This document shows, one piece after another, positions 17,836-25,046 of a stretch of 64,000 nucleotides of DNA. Under the pieces are notes generated by a model that saw only the letters and a program-made list of their open reading frames with translations, searched no databases and had not been told where the DNA came from. Position numbers and translations under genes: made by a program. How positions within the stretch are numbered: position 1 is the first letter of the stretch; each line of letters starts with the position of its first letter. The stretch comes from Chitinophaga niastensis (GTDB lineage Bacteria > Bacteroidota > Bacteroidia > Chitinophagales > Chitinophagaceae), in contig NZ_PYAW01000002.1 in assembly GCF_003014755.1 (NCBI RefSeq), positions 372,001 to 436,000 of the forward strand, given 5' to 3'.

Positions 17836-18513
17836 ATGAAACAACCGGATTATACCAAAGAATTACTTATCCTGGCTTTGTTGCTTGTTCCAATGGTATA
17901 TTTGGCCATTATCTGGAATTATTTACCAGCCGTTATTCCAACAAATTTTAATGCAACGGGTGTACCTGAGCGGGTGGGGGCTAAGAGCGACTTCCTGTTG
18001 CTGATGATCTTTCTGTTCTTCACCAATGCCCTGATCTATTTTCTGTTTCGTTATATCCCCAAAGTGGATGAAACACAGGTAGTACCAGCCTCAACAGAAG
18101 CGGAGCTGAACAAGGAATATTACCGTATCCGTTTTCTGATTCATTCCTACCAGGCTGTATTTACCTGTATCATCATCTTTATGGTAAGTAAGGGGCAACC
18201 TTTTGTAATGGAGCATTGGGCGTTTGTTGGAGTAGGGTTGTTGATTGTTGGTATTGGTTATTATCTCCGCAAACTTAAACCCAATAACTATGTAGGGGTA
18301 AGAACGCCATGGACCCTTCAGAGCAGTGAAGTATGGACAGAAACGCATCGTATGGCCAGTAATTTATGGATCAGTGCGGGCGCGGTGATTATCGTAGCGG
18401 GCTTTTTTCTATCGCTGATAACAGGGGTTTTCATCATCTTCTTTGTGGCCATAGTGTTGGCAGCATTGCCTTATATTTATTCGTTCCGGTTGTATAATAA
18501 GGATAAAGGTTAA
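17836..18513 (+). CDS. DUF1648/SdpI family integral membrane protein
   Basis: 225 residues with about six membrane segments (near 9-29, 52-71, 95-115, 125-143, 175-193, 196-215). The N-terminal part LPAVIPTNFNATGVPERVGAK is the DUF1648 signature and KLKPNNYVGVRTPWTLQSSEVWTETH is the SdpI signature. SdpI of Bacillus gives immunity to the toxic peptide SdpC and acts as a signal transducer; most relatives have no known role. It is divergent to dinB across the operator region, but its start is 139 bases beyond the sites, so shared control is uncertain. A terminator shared with the facing gene follows. Confidence 0.85.
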   Translation: MKQPDYTKELLILALLLVPMVYLAIIWNYLPAVIPTNFNATGVPERVGAKSDFLLLMIFLFFTNALIYFLFRYIPKVDETQVVPASTEAELNKEYYRIRFLIHSYQAVFTCIIIFMVSKGQPFVMEHWAFVGVGLLIVGIGYYLRKLKPNNYVGVRTPWTLQSSEVWTETHRMASNLWISAGAVIIVAGFFLSLITGVFIIFFVAIVLAALPYIYSFRLYNKDKG

Positions 18514-18551
18514 CCCGGAGTTTAGCTTATTCAGTGGTCAATCAATACATA

Positions 18552-18590
18552 AAAAAAATGGCGGCACTAAAAGGGCCGCCATTGGTTTTT
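18552..18590. terminator. Bidirectional terminator between convergent genes
   Basis: AATGGCGGC (18557-18565) pairs perfectly with GCCGCCATT (18575-18583). It has an A8 tract on the left and T5 on the right, so it can stop transcription in both directions between the SdpI-like gene and the facing membrane protein gene. A TTAGC-type repeat piece follows at 18590-18604. Confidence 0.85.
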
Positions 18591-18612
18591 AGCTAATAGC
18601 TAAATGTTTTAT

Positions 18613-19068
18613 TTAAAACCATCCTTTACCCAACGCTTCGCGGAAAGGCCATGGAATAAGTACAAATATCAGTACGAGTGCAATACCGAAAAATATCAGC
18701 GCCAGTTTGTGTTTTTGCGCATCAGTAGCAGCTTTCTTTACTTTGGATTTACCAATGTGCACCAGTGCAATGGCAATAACCGCCATGAATTCATGTTCCA
18801 CTGTAAAGAATCTTAATGTCGGATTCTTCATCGCCGCCGCCATATCAGACATCCCGGCTTTTGCCAGGGGGCTGATAAACAAAAGGATAAGACCTACGAG
18901 TAACTGCAGATCACAAAAGATCATAAAAAAAAGTCCTGCCTTACTATCTGCACCGGTAAATGGTGTTTTGCCGGTAACGCCTTTTAATGCGCGGATAACT
19001 GCCCAGATCCCTGTCAGTACTATTGCCCATCTTAAAATTGAGTGAACATGTATTACGAAATCGTTCAT
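18613..19068 (-). CDS. Small four-helix integral membrane protein (cytochrome b-like), function unknown
   Basis: 151 residues from the ATG at 19068 (MNDFVIHVHSILRWAIVL); a longer frame begins with a TTG at 19092 but adds only a hydrophilic tail. Four membrane segments are visible (about 8-24, 40-62, 90-108, 120-138). Histidines sit inside or next to helices (VIHVHS, VEHEF, LVHIG), a pattern that led relatives to be labelled cytochrome b-like; haem binding is not proven here. It stands alone between the terminator at 18552-18590 and the repressor gene, which it diverges from, only ~70 bases from the operator sites. Confidence 0.6.
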   Translation of the reverse strand: MNDFVIHVHSILRWAIVLTGIWAVIRALKGVTGKTPFTGADSKAGLFFMIFCDLQLLVGLILLFISPLAKAGMSDMAAAMKNPTLRFFTVEHEFMAVIAIALVHIGKSKVKKAATDAQKHKLALIFFGIALVLIFVLIPWPFREALGKGWF

Positions 19069-19137
19069 ATCGAGTTGGATTTTACCGGGCAAAAATAAGG
19101 AAGCAACACGAATATATTTTTTAATTCATAAAAATAT

Positions 19138-19176
19138 TTGCTAATTTTGTTAGCAAGGTACTAAATTATTTAGGTT
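19138..19176. promoter_or_regulatory. Tandem operator sites of the XRE/S24 repressor gene
   Basis: The perfect palindrome TTGCTAA-N5-TTAGCAA (19138-19156) is followed by GTACTAA-N5-TTAGGTT (19158-19176), which ends immediately before the ATG at 19177. Centres are 20 bases apart. The -7 element TAATTTTG (19142-19149) lies inside the first palindrome, so binding would block transcription. The same motif occurs as a pair before dinB. Confidence 0.75.
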
Positions 19177-19932
19177 ATGTCCGTAGTATGCCAGAATTTG
19201 AAATATCTGCGTAAGCAAAAAGCCTGGACGCAGCAAGAGTTTGCCGATAAACTCGGTATCAAACGTTCCCTGCTGGGTGCATATGAGGAAGAACGCGCAG
19301 AGCCACGTACAGAAATACTGGAACAGGTCAGTGACATGTTCCGGGTATCTATTGATGATCTGCTCCGTCGTGATCTTGGCTCCCAGAAAGATAATTTCCT
19401 TGAAAAGCGCCGCCAGCTAAAGCTGGGAAGCGCCCGCCAGTCTGCTATCCAGTTTGTGCCGGTAAAAGCTGCTGCGGGTTATCTCGCCGGCTATAATGAT
19501 GAGGAATTTATTGAAGAGTTAAATACGTTTACACTGCCTATGCTGGGCGCAGGTGATTACCGTGCTTTTGAAATTGCCGGAGACTCCATGCTACCGGTTA
19601 CTTCCGGGTCTGTTATTGTTTGCCATAAGGTAGATGGCTGGGAGGAAATAAAGAACAATGAAACCTACGTGGTGATTACTTCCCGGGAGGGTATTGTTTT
19701 TAAACGTATCCTCAAAAACAACCGCACGAAGGCTAAGATCACACTTGTGTCAGATAATCCACAGTTTGAACCCTACGGCGTAGAAATGGAAGAAGTGCTG
19801 GAATTATGGCAGTCAGACGCGGTTATCAGTAAAGCCGGCCAGCAAAGCCGTATGAGTGTGAACCACCTGGCAGACATGGTGAGTCACCTGCAGGACCAGG
19901 TAAGCCTGTTGAAGAAGAAGCTGAAGGACTAA
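19177..19932 (+). CDS. XRE/S24 LexA-like self-cleaving repressor
   Basis: 251 residues. An N-terminal XRE helix-turn-helix (about 5-60; LRKQKAWTQQEFADKLGIKR) is joined to a LexA/S24 peptidase domain (about 90-215). The nucleophile Ser137 lies in GDSMLP and the general base Lys176 in GIVFKRIL. Ala100-Gly101 in VKAAAGYLAG is placed where LexA-type proteins cut themselves. The last 25 residues (HLADMVSHLQDQVSLLKKK) look like a short coiled coil, an addition not present in classical LexA. Two palindromes directly before its ATG suggest autoregulation, and matching sites before dinB-dnaE suggest it controls that cassette. This is a functional counterpart of LexA by inference, not a LexA orthologue. 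Confidence 0.85.
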   Translation: MSVVCQNLKYLRKQKAWTQQEFADKLGIKRSLLGAYEEERAEPRTEILEQVSDMFRVSIDDLLRRDLGSQKDNFLEKRRQLKLGSARQSAIQFVPVKAAAGYLAGYNDEEFIEELNTFTLPMLGAGDYRAFEIAGDSMLPVTSGSVIVCHKVDGWEEIKNNETYVVITSREGIVFKRILKNNRTKAKITLVSDNPQFEPYGVEMEEVLELWQSDAVISKAGQQSRMSVNHLADMVSHLQDQVSLLKKKLKD

Positions 19933-19951
19933 TAGCACATATTTATATGAT

Positions 19952-20004
19952 AAATGATGATTGACGGTTATAAGCGGGGCGCTTCGGGCCGTCAATCATC
20001 ATTT
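19952..20004 (+). terminator. Long stem-loop after the repressor gene
   Basis: AAATGATGATTGACGG (19952-19967) pairs perfectly with 19989-20004 (16 bp) around a 21-base loop that contains its own small stem (AGCggggcGCT). There is no T tract, so it may be a 3' stabilising hairpin rather than a true intrinsic terminator. From 20005 to 20194 I see nothing further. Confidence 0.6.
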
Positions 20005-20194
20005 GCTATATGTAATTAACCCCTTAACTGCTCATTGCGTCATTCTTTATTCGCAATGTTTAATGAGATTCCCCCTACCCATTACCTGTTTATAGCCATT
20101 GTACGCCATTCACTACTCGTTATGGGTGGTTGTTGTCCATTAACTGTAAAAACGCTAATTTAGGGTATCTCAGACACGTAAATCAATCATCAGG

Positions 20195-20521
20195 ATGAGG
20201 TTTCATGTTACTCTTACCGAGGCATTAAGACAACTGCAGAAAAGCGACGACGACTTTGCAGTATTGTTTGAACACGGTTCCATGCGGGGAATTATATTCG
20301 GTCCGGATGAGCTGGATGCACAGGAACCACATATTCAGGATGAGATTTACCTGGTTATGCGTGGAGGCGGAGAATTTGTAATGGAAGATAAAATTGTGAC
20401 AGTAGGGATGGGAGATTTCCTGTTTGTCCCTGCTGGCGCGGAACACCACTTCCGAAACTTTACTCCCGACCTGTTATTATGGGTGATATTCTATGGTCAG
20501 GAAGGAGGAGAGAAAGAATAA
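20195..20521 (+). CDS. Small cupin-domain protein
   Basis: 108 residues, one cupin barrel. Motif 1 is PHIQDEIYLVMRGGGEFVM (about 48-66), with a His and Glu as possible metal ligands, and motif 2 is GDFLFVPAGAEHHFRNF (about 73-89) with the closing His. Proteins of this size bind a metal and a small ligand or act as simple isomerases/dioxygenases; nothing here fixes the substrate. It is monocistronic by layout, lying just upstream of the rpsU promoter. Confidence 0.8.
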   Translation: MRFHVTLTEALRQLQKSDDDFAVLFEHGSMRGIIFGPDELDAQEPHIQDEIYLVMRGGGEFVMEDKIVTVGMGDFLFVPAGAEHHFRNFTPDLLLWVIFYGQEGGEKE

Positions 20522-20533
20522 TTGGCACTGTAT

Positions 20534-20564
20534 TTTGTTTTTCTGAAATCTTGTTTTATCTTTG
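20534..20564 (+). promoter_or_regulatory. rpsU promoter
   Basis: TTTG at 20534-20537, a 19-base spacer and TATCTTTG at 20557-20564 match the Bacteroidota primary sigma consensus TTTG-N19-TAnnTTTG exactly. The rpsU ATG is 28 bases downstream. Confidence 0.8.
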
Positions 20565-20591
20565 CGATCCTAAAAATAAGAGGCAAAAATT

Positions 20592-20789
20592 ATGTTGATC
20601 ATTGATTCTAAAGATTGCGAAAACATAGACAAGGCGCTTAAAAAGTATAAAAAGAAATTTGAGAAAGCTCGCATATTATTGCAGCTGAGAACGCGCCAGT
20701 CTTTTACTAAACCTTCTGTTAAACGTCGTAACCAGGTGTTGAAAGCCGTTTACAAGCAACAGTTGGCTACCGGTAAATTTGAAGATTAA
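20592..20789 (+). CDS. rpsU: 30S ribosomal protein bS21
   Basis: 65 residues, the normal length. MLIIDSKDCENIDKALKKYKKKFEKA and the basic KPSVKRRNQVLKAVYKQQL are characteristic of bS21, a late-binding small-subunit protein near the anti-Shine-Dalgarno region of 16S rRNA. In Bacteroidota bS21 helps hide the anti-SD, which fits the weak ribosome binding sites seen throughout this window. It is transcribed from the promoter at 20534-20564 and ends at the hairpin at 20831-20876. Confidence 0.96.
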   Translation: MLIIDSKDCENIDKALKKYKKKFEKARILLQLRTRQSFTKPSVKRRNQVLKAVYKQQLATGKFED

Positions 20790-20796
20790 TATTGTA

Positions 20797-20816
20797 TTTA
20801 GCAATTAGCTAATTAC
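20797..20816. repeat. Short TTAGC-type repeat remnant
   Basis: TTTAGCAATTAGCTAATTAC after rpsU carries the same TTAGC/GCTAA units as the larger intergenic elements at 12180, 24580, 27793 and 32334. It is too short to form a long stem. Confidence 0.45.
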
Positions 20817-20830
20817 GACTCAAAATATTT

Positions 20831-20876
20831 GATGATTGTAAGGTTATTTGATAACTTTACAATCATCAATCTTTTT
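20831..20876 (+). terminator. Intrinsic terminator of rpsU
   Basis: GATGATTGTAAGGTTAT (20831-20847) pairs with 20851-20867 over 17 positions with a single G-T pair and a TTG loop, followed by CTTTTT. It decides the start of the next gene: an apparent longer reading frame beginning at 20829 is just this hairpin. Confidence 0.88.
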
Positions 20877-20879
20877 GCG

Positions 20880-21818
20880 TTGAACGAACCATTATATTCC
20901 TTAGCAGAGCGGTTTATCTCCTATATTCAGCTCGAAAAGCGATACTCAGGACATACCTGTACGGCCTATCGCAATGATCTCTTCCAGTTTATAGACTATG
21001 TTACCCTTAGTTACAGCAGCATGCCTGTTGAAGATCTTACGCATGTAATGATCCGCAGCTGGTTATCCAGGCTAATGGAAGACGCCATGACGGCCAAAAG
21101 TGTAAACCGGAAAATCTCCACACTAAAATCCTTTTTCAAATATTGTCTGCGACAGGGGCTGATCAAACAATCGCCCATGATCAAAGTAATTGCGCCCAAG
21201 ATAAGCCGGCGACTGCCCGGATACATTGAGGAAAAGGGTATGCGTGCCATTGAGGACAACGTAAGTCCGGTATCTGTTACGTCGCTCCACATATTTGCAG
21301 ACGATTTTGAAGGCGCCACACATCGTCTCATCTTCGAAATCTTTTACCAGACGGGCATCCGGCTGTCGGAACTGATCTCTTTACTGGAATTCAGGGTAGA
21401 CAAGAGTAACCTGTCTATAAAAGTAATGGGTAAGGGTGGGAAGGAACGGATTATCCCCATTAGTGCGGAGCTGAGTGCCCAAATAAGCAGCTATATGGAC
21501 CAGAAGCGCAGTAACCTGGAAGAATTTGAAGGGGGCGTATTGCTGGTACACCCGCATAGCGGACAACGTTTGTATCCAAAATATGTGTACTTAACGGTGC
21601 GCAAATACCTCACTGAACATCAAATCACTACTTTAAAAAAGAAAAGCCCGCATATTTTGCGTCACACTTTTGCTACTCATCTGGCTAACAATGGAGCAGA
21701 CCTGAATGCTATCAAAGAATTGTTGGGGCACTCCAGTCTCGCGGCCACACAGGTTTACACGCATAATACGATAGAGCAGTTGAAGAAGGTTTATAAACAG
21801 GCGCACCCAAAGGCGTAG
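20880..21818 (+). CDS. Tyrosine recombinase, XerC/XerD type
   Basis: 312 residues from the TTG at 20880 (LNEPLYSLAERFISYIQLEK). An upstream ATG at 20829 is in frame, but its first 17 codons are the rpsU terminator stem, so I reject it. The N-terminal SAM-like core-binding domain covers about 6-95. The catalytic domain has all residues: Arg161 (TGIRLSEL), Lys188 (GKGGKERII), His258/Arg261 (HILRHTFATH), His284 (LGHSSL) and nucleophile Tyr293 (QVYTHN). It resolves chromosome dimers at dif with a partner recombinase. The place between rpsU and hpf is the conserved housekeeping position in Bacteroidota, so it is not a mobile-element integrase. Confidence 0.9.
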   Translation: MNEPLYSLAERFISYIQLEKRYSGHTCTAYRNDLFQFIDYVTLSYSSMPVEDLTHVMIRSWLSRLMEDAMTAKSVNRKISTLKSFFKYCLRQGLIKQSPMIKVIAPKISRRLPGYIEEKGMRAIEDNVSPVSVTSLHIFADDFEGATHRLIFEIFYQTGIRLSELISLLEFRVDKSNLSIKVMGKGGKERIIPISAELSAQISSYMDQKRSNLEEFEGGVLLVHPHSGQRLYPKYVYLTVRKYLTEHQITTLKKKSPHILRHTFATHLANNGADLNAIKELLGHSSLAATQVYTHNTIEQLKKVYKQAHPKA

Positions 21819-21979
21819 TAGTATTTGGGCCTTTTAACAAAATATTACGCGCTGAAATAGTATTGCATTGCAAAAGTGACTATATTAGTAATCAAGTTCT
21901 TTCACACTAAACGAGAATGCCTATGACCGTAGTTTACGAACTAGAACCTAGATTGTTAAATATTTAAAAAAATAGTGCT

Positions 21980-22279
21980 ATGAACGTACAAATCCAAACT
22001 GTGCATTTTGATGCTGATTCAAAATTGATTGATCACGTGAACAAAAAAATTCAAAAACTCAACACTTTTTATGATCGTATTGTCAGTGTAGATGTATTTC
22101 TCAAGTTGGACAATTTTGCGCATCAGGTCAAAGATAAAATAGCCGAGATAAGAGTACGAATACCCCGCCAGGATCTCTTTGTGAAGCACGAATCCAAGTC
22201 GTTCGAAGAGTCCTTTGACTTAGCTTTTGACTCCCTTGTTAGCCAGGTTAAAAAGCAGAAGGAAAAGAAATTTCAATAA
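21980..22279 (+). CDS. hpf: Ribosome hibernation-promoting factor, short form (HPF/RaiA family)
   Basis: 99 residues: MNVQIQTVHFDADSKLIDHVNKKIQKL, then SVDVFLKLDN and the basic VKKQKEKKFQ tail. This is the single-domain HPF/RaiA fold; the extra C-terminal dimerisation domain of long HPF is absent. It binds the 30S decoding centre in stationary phase and supports 70S/100S inactive ribosomes. It lies between xerC-like recombinase and the tRNA cluster, the standard order. A gap of 161 bases before it suggests its own promoter, not clearly recognised. Confidence 0.9.
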   Translation: MNVQIQTVHFDADSKLIDHVNKKIQKLNTFYDRIVSVDVFLKLDNFAHQVKDKIAEIRVRIPRQDLFVKHESKSFEESFDLAFDSLVSQVKKQKEKKFQ

Positions 22280-22293
22280 TTTTCTAAAATAAT

Positions 22294-22364
22294 TTTGGAA
22301 ATATTAATCTCTTTGCTACCTTTGCCATCCCGATTCAAAAAGAGGGTCGGTAAAGGTAGCAAAG
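22294..22364 (+). promoter_or_regulatory. First tRNA-cluster promoter, -7 element inside a 13-bp dyad
   Basis: TTTG (22294-22297), 19 bases, TACCTTTG (22317-22324). The stretch CTTTGCTACCTTT (22311-22323) is the exact reverse complement of 22352-22364, and the inner bases CC..CCC/GGG..GG extend the dyad. The -7 box is thus duplicated in inverted orientation 40 bases downstream. Confidence 0.7.
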
Positions 22365-22435
22365 TTCTTTATGGTAGGGCGTTTTAGGGGAAACAAATAA
22401 ATTTTTAAATATTTGTAACAAACTGAAAAAAAGAT

Positions 22436-22465
22436 TTTGAGAATTGAAAAAATCTCTTAATTTTG
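22436..22465 (+). promoter_or_regulatory. Second tRNA-cluster promoter
   Basis: TTTG at 22436-22439, an 18-base spacer, and TAATTTTG at 22458-22465. It lies 48 bases before tRNA-Thr(TGT). Confidence 0.7.
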
Positions 22466-22513
22466 CGCTCTCTTTCAACGAGTTACTTTTTGAGAGAATG
22501 TTTTTTGAAAGAT

Positions 22514-22587
22514 GCCAGCATAGCTCAGTTGGCCAGAGCTACTGATTTGTAATCAGTGGGTCGGGGGTTCGAATCCCTCTGCTGGCT
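22514..22587 (+). tRNA. tRNA-Thr(TGT)
   Basis: The acceptor GCCAGCA pairs with TGCTGGC, the D arm is AGCTCAGTTGGCCAGAGCT, the anticodon stem ACTGA/TCAGT carries loop TTTGTAA (anticodon TGT), and the T arm is GGGGGTTCGAATCCCTC. No CCA is encoded. First of four tRNAs leading to tuf. Confidence 0.97.
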
Positions 22588-22672
22588 CATCGATTTAGAT
22601 TTGTTGTTTTGAGATGCAGGTATTGCATATTTGGATCTCAAAATAACAATATCAGGAAATCAAAAAATGTTA

Positions 22673-22757
22673 GGGCAGGTTCCAGAGCGGCCAAATGGGG
22701 CGGACTGTAAATCCGCTGACTACGTCTTCATAGGTTCGAATCCTATCCTGCCCACCA
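22673..22757 (+). tRNA. tRNA-Tyr(GTA)
   Basis: Acceptor GGGCAGG pairs with CCTGCCC. The anticodon stem GCGGA/TCCGC carries loop CTGTAAA (anticodon GTA), and there is a long variable arm as expected for a class II tRNA-Tyr. The 3' CCA is encoded (22755-22757), unlike in its neighbours. Confidence 0.96.
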
Positions 22758-22948
22758 AAACAGCGTGTTCCGCTTTTGCCCTTCGCAGAGGCGGAACATA
22801 GTTGTTGAGAGGAGGTGAGTAATTCAGAAGTTTTAGCAGATTACCCTAGCCCTGTGGTACAACAGCCTTTTAAGTTCTTATTTTTATTCTGATAATTCTT
22901 AAGTGGAAAGTTTCAGTATTGTTTCTGGAAGCTTAATGAATTAAACAT

Positions 22949-23021
22949 GCGGGAGTAGCTCAGTTGGTAGAGCGACAGCCTTCCAAGCTGTAGGTCGCGG
23001 GTTCGAACCTCGTCTCCCGCT
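22949..23021 (+). tRNA. tRNA-Gly(TCC)
   Basis: Acceptor GCGGGAG/CTCCCGC, anticodon stem ACAGC/GCTGT with loop CTTCCAA (anticodon TCC) and T loop TTCGAAC. CCA is not encoded. Confidence 0.97.
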
Positions 23022-23043
23022 CGTATTAAATGCAATTTTTCAA

Positions 23044-23115
<72 letters not shown>

Positions 23116-23173
23116 CAAGAATTTTAGAAGAATAGTTGTCGTGAGTAGTTATATCGCATCAACAAACTCCATA

Positions 23174-23199
23174 AAATTCGAATTTCGGAATTCGAATTT
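23174..23199. repeat. 11-bp perfect inverted repeat before the tRNA relic
   Basis: AAATTCGAATT (23174-23184), loop TCGG, AATTCGAATTT (23189-23199). Each arm is itself nearly palindromic (AATTCGAATT), so alternative pairings are possible. No T tract follows, which makes a simple intrinsic terminator unlikely; a processing site or protein site between the tRNAs and tuf is possible. Confidence 0.65.
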
Positions 23200-23229
23200 G
23201 TAAATTCCGCACTCCGAAATTAAAACTTA

Positions 23230-23302
23230 GCGTTGTAGCTCAATGGATGAGCAACCCATTTTTATTTAGGGGAAGGGCATGAGTTCAATTCTCATCAACG
23301 GT
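23230..23302 (+). pseudogene. Decayed tRNA gene between tRNA-Thr(GGT) and tuf
   Basis: GCGTTGTAGCTCAATGGATG mirrors the start of tRNA-Thr (acceptor plus D arm), and the 3' part ATGAGTTCAATTCTCATCAACG is the tRNA-Thr(GGT) T arm and acceptor almost base for base. The middle (ACCCATTTTTATTTAGGGG) cannot form a normal 5-bp stem with 7-base loop, so no usable anticodon exists. I read it as a tRNA-Thr duplicate whose anticodon arm has decayed. Retention of both ends suggests it may still be processed. Confidence 0.65.
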
Positions 23303-23375
23303 ACAAGTTTGTAAAACCGTTTTTAAAAAACAACTATCAATACAATCTTTACAAACCATCTAAAAAGAAAATACA

Positions 23376-24563
23376 ATGGCAAAAGAAACCTTCAAGCGGG
23401 ATAAACCCCACGTAAACATTGGTACCATCGGCCACGTGGATCATGGTAAAACTACTTTGACTGCTGCCATTACCATGATTTTGGCAAATAAAGGTCTGGC
23501 AGAGAAGAGAGGATATGATGAGATCGATGCTGCTCCTGAAGAAAAAGAAAGAGGTATTACTATCAATACAGCTCACGTTGAGTATTCGACAGTTGCTCGT
23601 CACTACGCTCACGTTGACTGTCCTGGTCACGCGGATTATGTGAAGAATATGATCACCGGTGCTGCTCAGATGGACGGTGCTATCCTCGTGGTGGCAGCTA
23701 CAGATGGTCCTATGCCGCAAACAAGAGAGCACATCCTGCTGGCTCGCCAGGTAGGTGTACCTCGTATCGTGGTATTCATGAACAAAGTTGATCTGGTAGA
23801 CGATCCTGAACTGCTGGAACTGGTAGAAATCGAAATTCGTGATCTGCTGTCTTCTAACGGTTTTGATGGTGATAACGTTCCTGTAATCCAGGGTTCTGCA
23901 ACTGGCGCTCTCGCTGGTGACGAAAAATGGGTGGCTGCTATCGACCAACTGATGGACGCTGTAGATTCTTACATTCCACTGCCTCCACGTCCGGTTGATC
24001 AACCGTTCCTGATGTCTGTAGAGGATGTATTCTCTATCACAGGTCGTGGTACTGTAGCAACTGGTCGTATCGAACGCGGTCGCATCAAAGTTGGTGAGAA
24101 CGTTGAGATCGTAGGTCTGCTGGACGAACCACTGAAATCTACTTGTACTGGTGTTGAAATGTTCAAGAAATTGCTCGACGCTGGTGAAGCAGGTGATAAC
24201 GCTGGTCTGTTGCTGCGTGGTATTGAAAAGACTCAGATCCGTCGTGGTATGGTTATCTGTCAGCCAGGTACCATCACTCCGCACACTGAATTCAAATGTG
24301 AAGTATACGTACTGAGCAAAGAAGAAGGTGGCCGTCACACTCCGTTCTTCAACAAATACCGTCCTCAGTTCTACTTCCGTACTACTGACGTAACAGGTGA
24401 AGTTGAATTACCAGCTGGTGTTGAAATGGTTATGCCAGGTGATAATGTTGGTCTGCAGGTTAAACTGATCCAACCAATCGCAATGGATAAAGGTCTGAAG
24501 TTCGCTATCCGTGAGGGTGGTCGTACAGTAGGTGCTGGTCAGGTTACTGAAATTCTGAAATAA
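23376..24563 (+). CDS. tuf: Translation elongation factor Tu
   Basis: 395 residues, full length. G1 [10 protein letters not shown]2 region [13 protein letters not shown]3 DCPGHADY, G4 NKVD and domains 2 and 3 follow normally ([14 protein letters not shown], and [15 protein letters not shown] at the end). It delivers aminoacyl-tRNA to the ribosome. The upstream tRNA cluster and downstream tRNA-Trp-secE-nusG are the conserved arrangement for Bacteroidota. Expression from the tRNA-cluster promoters is likely, since no separate strong promoter is apparent in the 73 bases between the tRNA relic and the ATG. Confidence 0.98.
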   Translation: MAKETFKRDKPHVNIGTIGHVDHGKTTLTAAITMILANKGLAEKRGYDEIDAAPEEKERGITINTAHVEYSTVARHYAHVDCPGHADYVKNMITGAAQMDGAILVVAATDGPMPQTREHILLARQVGVPRIVVFMNKVDLVDDPELLELVEIEIRDLLSSNGFDGDNVPVIQGSATGALAGDEKWVAAIDQLMDAVDSYIPLPPRPVDQPFLMSVEDVFSITGRGTVATGRIERGRIKVGENVEIVGLLDEPLKSTCTGVEMFKKLLDAGEAGDNAGLLLRGIEKTQIRRGMVICQPGTITPHTEFKCEVYVLSKEEGGRHTPFFNKYRPQFYFRTTDVTGEVELPAGVEMVMPGDNVGLQVKLIQPIAMDKGLKFAIREGGRTVGAGQVTEILK

Positions 24564-24579
24564 GCAGCTATATAATATT

Positions 24580-24660
24580 AAAAGCCATTAGCTTTGGCCA
24601 TTAAAAATCAGCTTTTATTAATATATTTGCTGACTGCTGAAAGCTTAAGCTAATGGCTTT
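24580..24660. repeat. TTAGC-type repeat hairpin between tuf and tRNA-Trp
   Basis: AAAGCCATTAGCTT (24581-24594) pairs perfectly with AAGCTAATGGCTTT (24647-24660), 14 bp, with a ~52-base loop that contains more GCTTT/AAGC pieces. It belongs to the same family as 12180, 27793 and 32334. Confidence 0.75.
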
Positions 24661-24664
24661 ATAC

Positions 24665-24735
24665 ACGGGTATGGTGCAACGGTAGCATACGGGTCTCCAA
24701 AACCTTTGATCTGGGTTCGAATCCTAGTACCCGTG
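24665..24735 (+). tRNA. tRNA-Trp(CCA)
   Basis: Acceptor ACGGGTA/TACCCGT with discriminator G, D arm GTGCAACGGTAGCAT, anticodon loop CTCCAAA (anticodon CCA), T arm CTGGGTTCGAATCCTAG. The position between tuf and secE is conserved. Confidence 0.93.
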
Positions 24736-24754
24736 CAAGGTTGAATAAATAATT

Positions 24755-24805
24755 AAATGGTTGAATTGTTGTTTTTTACAAAATAAAACAACTCAACCAT
24801 TTTTT
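24755..24805 (+). terminator. Stem-loop between tRNA-Trp and secE
   Basis: AAATGGTTGA and following bases pair with TCAACCATTT and preceding bases over ~18 bp with two bulges; a T6 tract ends the hairpin. It can terminate or attenuate the tRNA transcript before secE. Confidence 0.7.
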
Positions 24806-24845
24806 AGGCTTTAAACAATTGACCATAAAAAGTTAACTTTATATA

Positions 24846-25046
24846 ATGAATAAGATCAGAAACTACTTCCGCGAGTCTTATCATGAATTGGTTTACAAGG
24901 TGTCCTGGCCTACCTGGCAAGAGCTCCAGTCATCTACCATGATTGTGCTGATAGCAACAATTTTTGTTACTGCGCTGGTTTGGGGCATGGATGCCGCTTC
25001 CAACTTCGTGTTAACACACTATTACGAAATATTCAAAGCTAAATAA
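24846..25046 (+). CDS. secE: Preprotein translocase subunit SecE
   Basis: 66 residues, the short single-helix SecE of Bacteroidota. NYFRESYHELVYKVSWPTWQEL is the conserved amphipathic helix, followed by one membrane segment (about 32-53, MIVLIATIFVTALVWGM). It clamps SecY in the inner membrane translocon. The stop is directly followed by the nusG ATG, so secE and nusG are one transcription unit. Confidence 0.95.
   Translation: MNKIRNYFRESYHELVYKVSWPTWQELQSSTMIVLIATIFVTALVWGMDAASNFVLTHYYEIFKAK

Noticed and set aside
20880..21818. Tyrosine recombinase as integrase of a mobile element
   Set aside because: It lies in the conserved rpsU-xerC-hpf order, has housekeeping XerC/D length and no att-like repeats or phage genes nearby.
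23349..24338. A 329-codon minus-strand frame opposite tuf
   Set aside because: It is antisense to one of the most conserved genes, has Thr/Phe/His-rich composition typical of mirror frames, and no recognisable domain.
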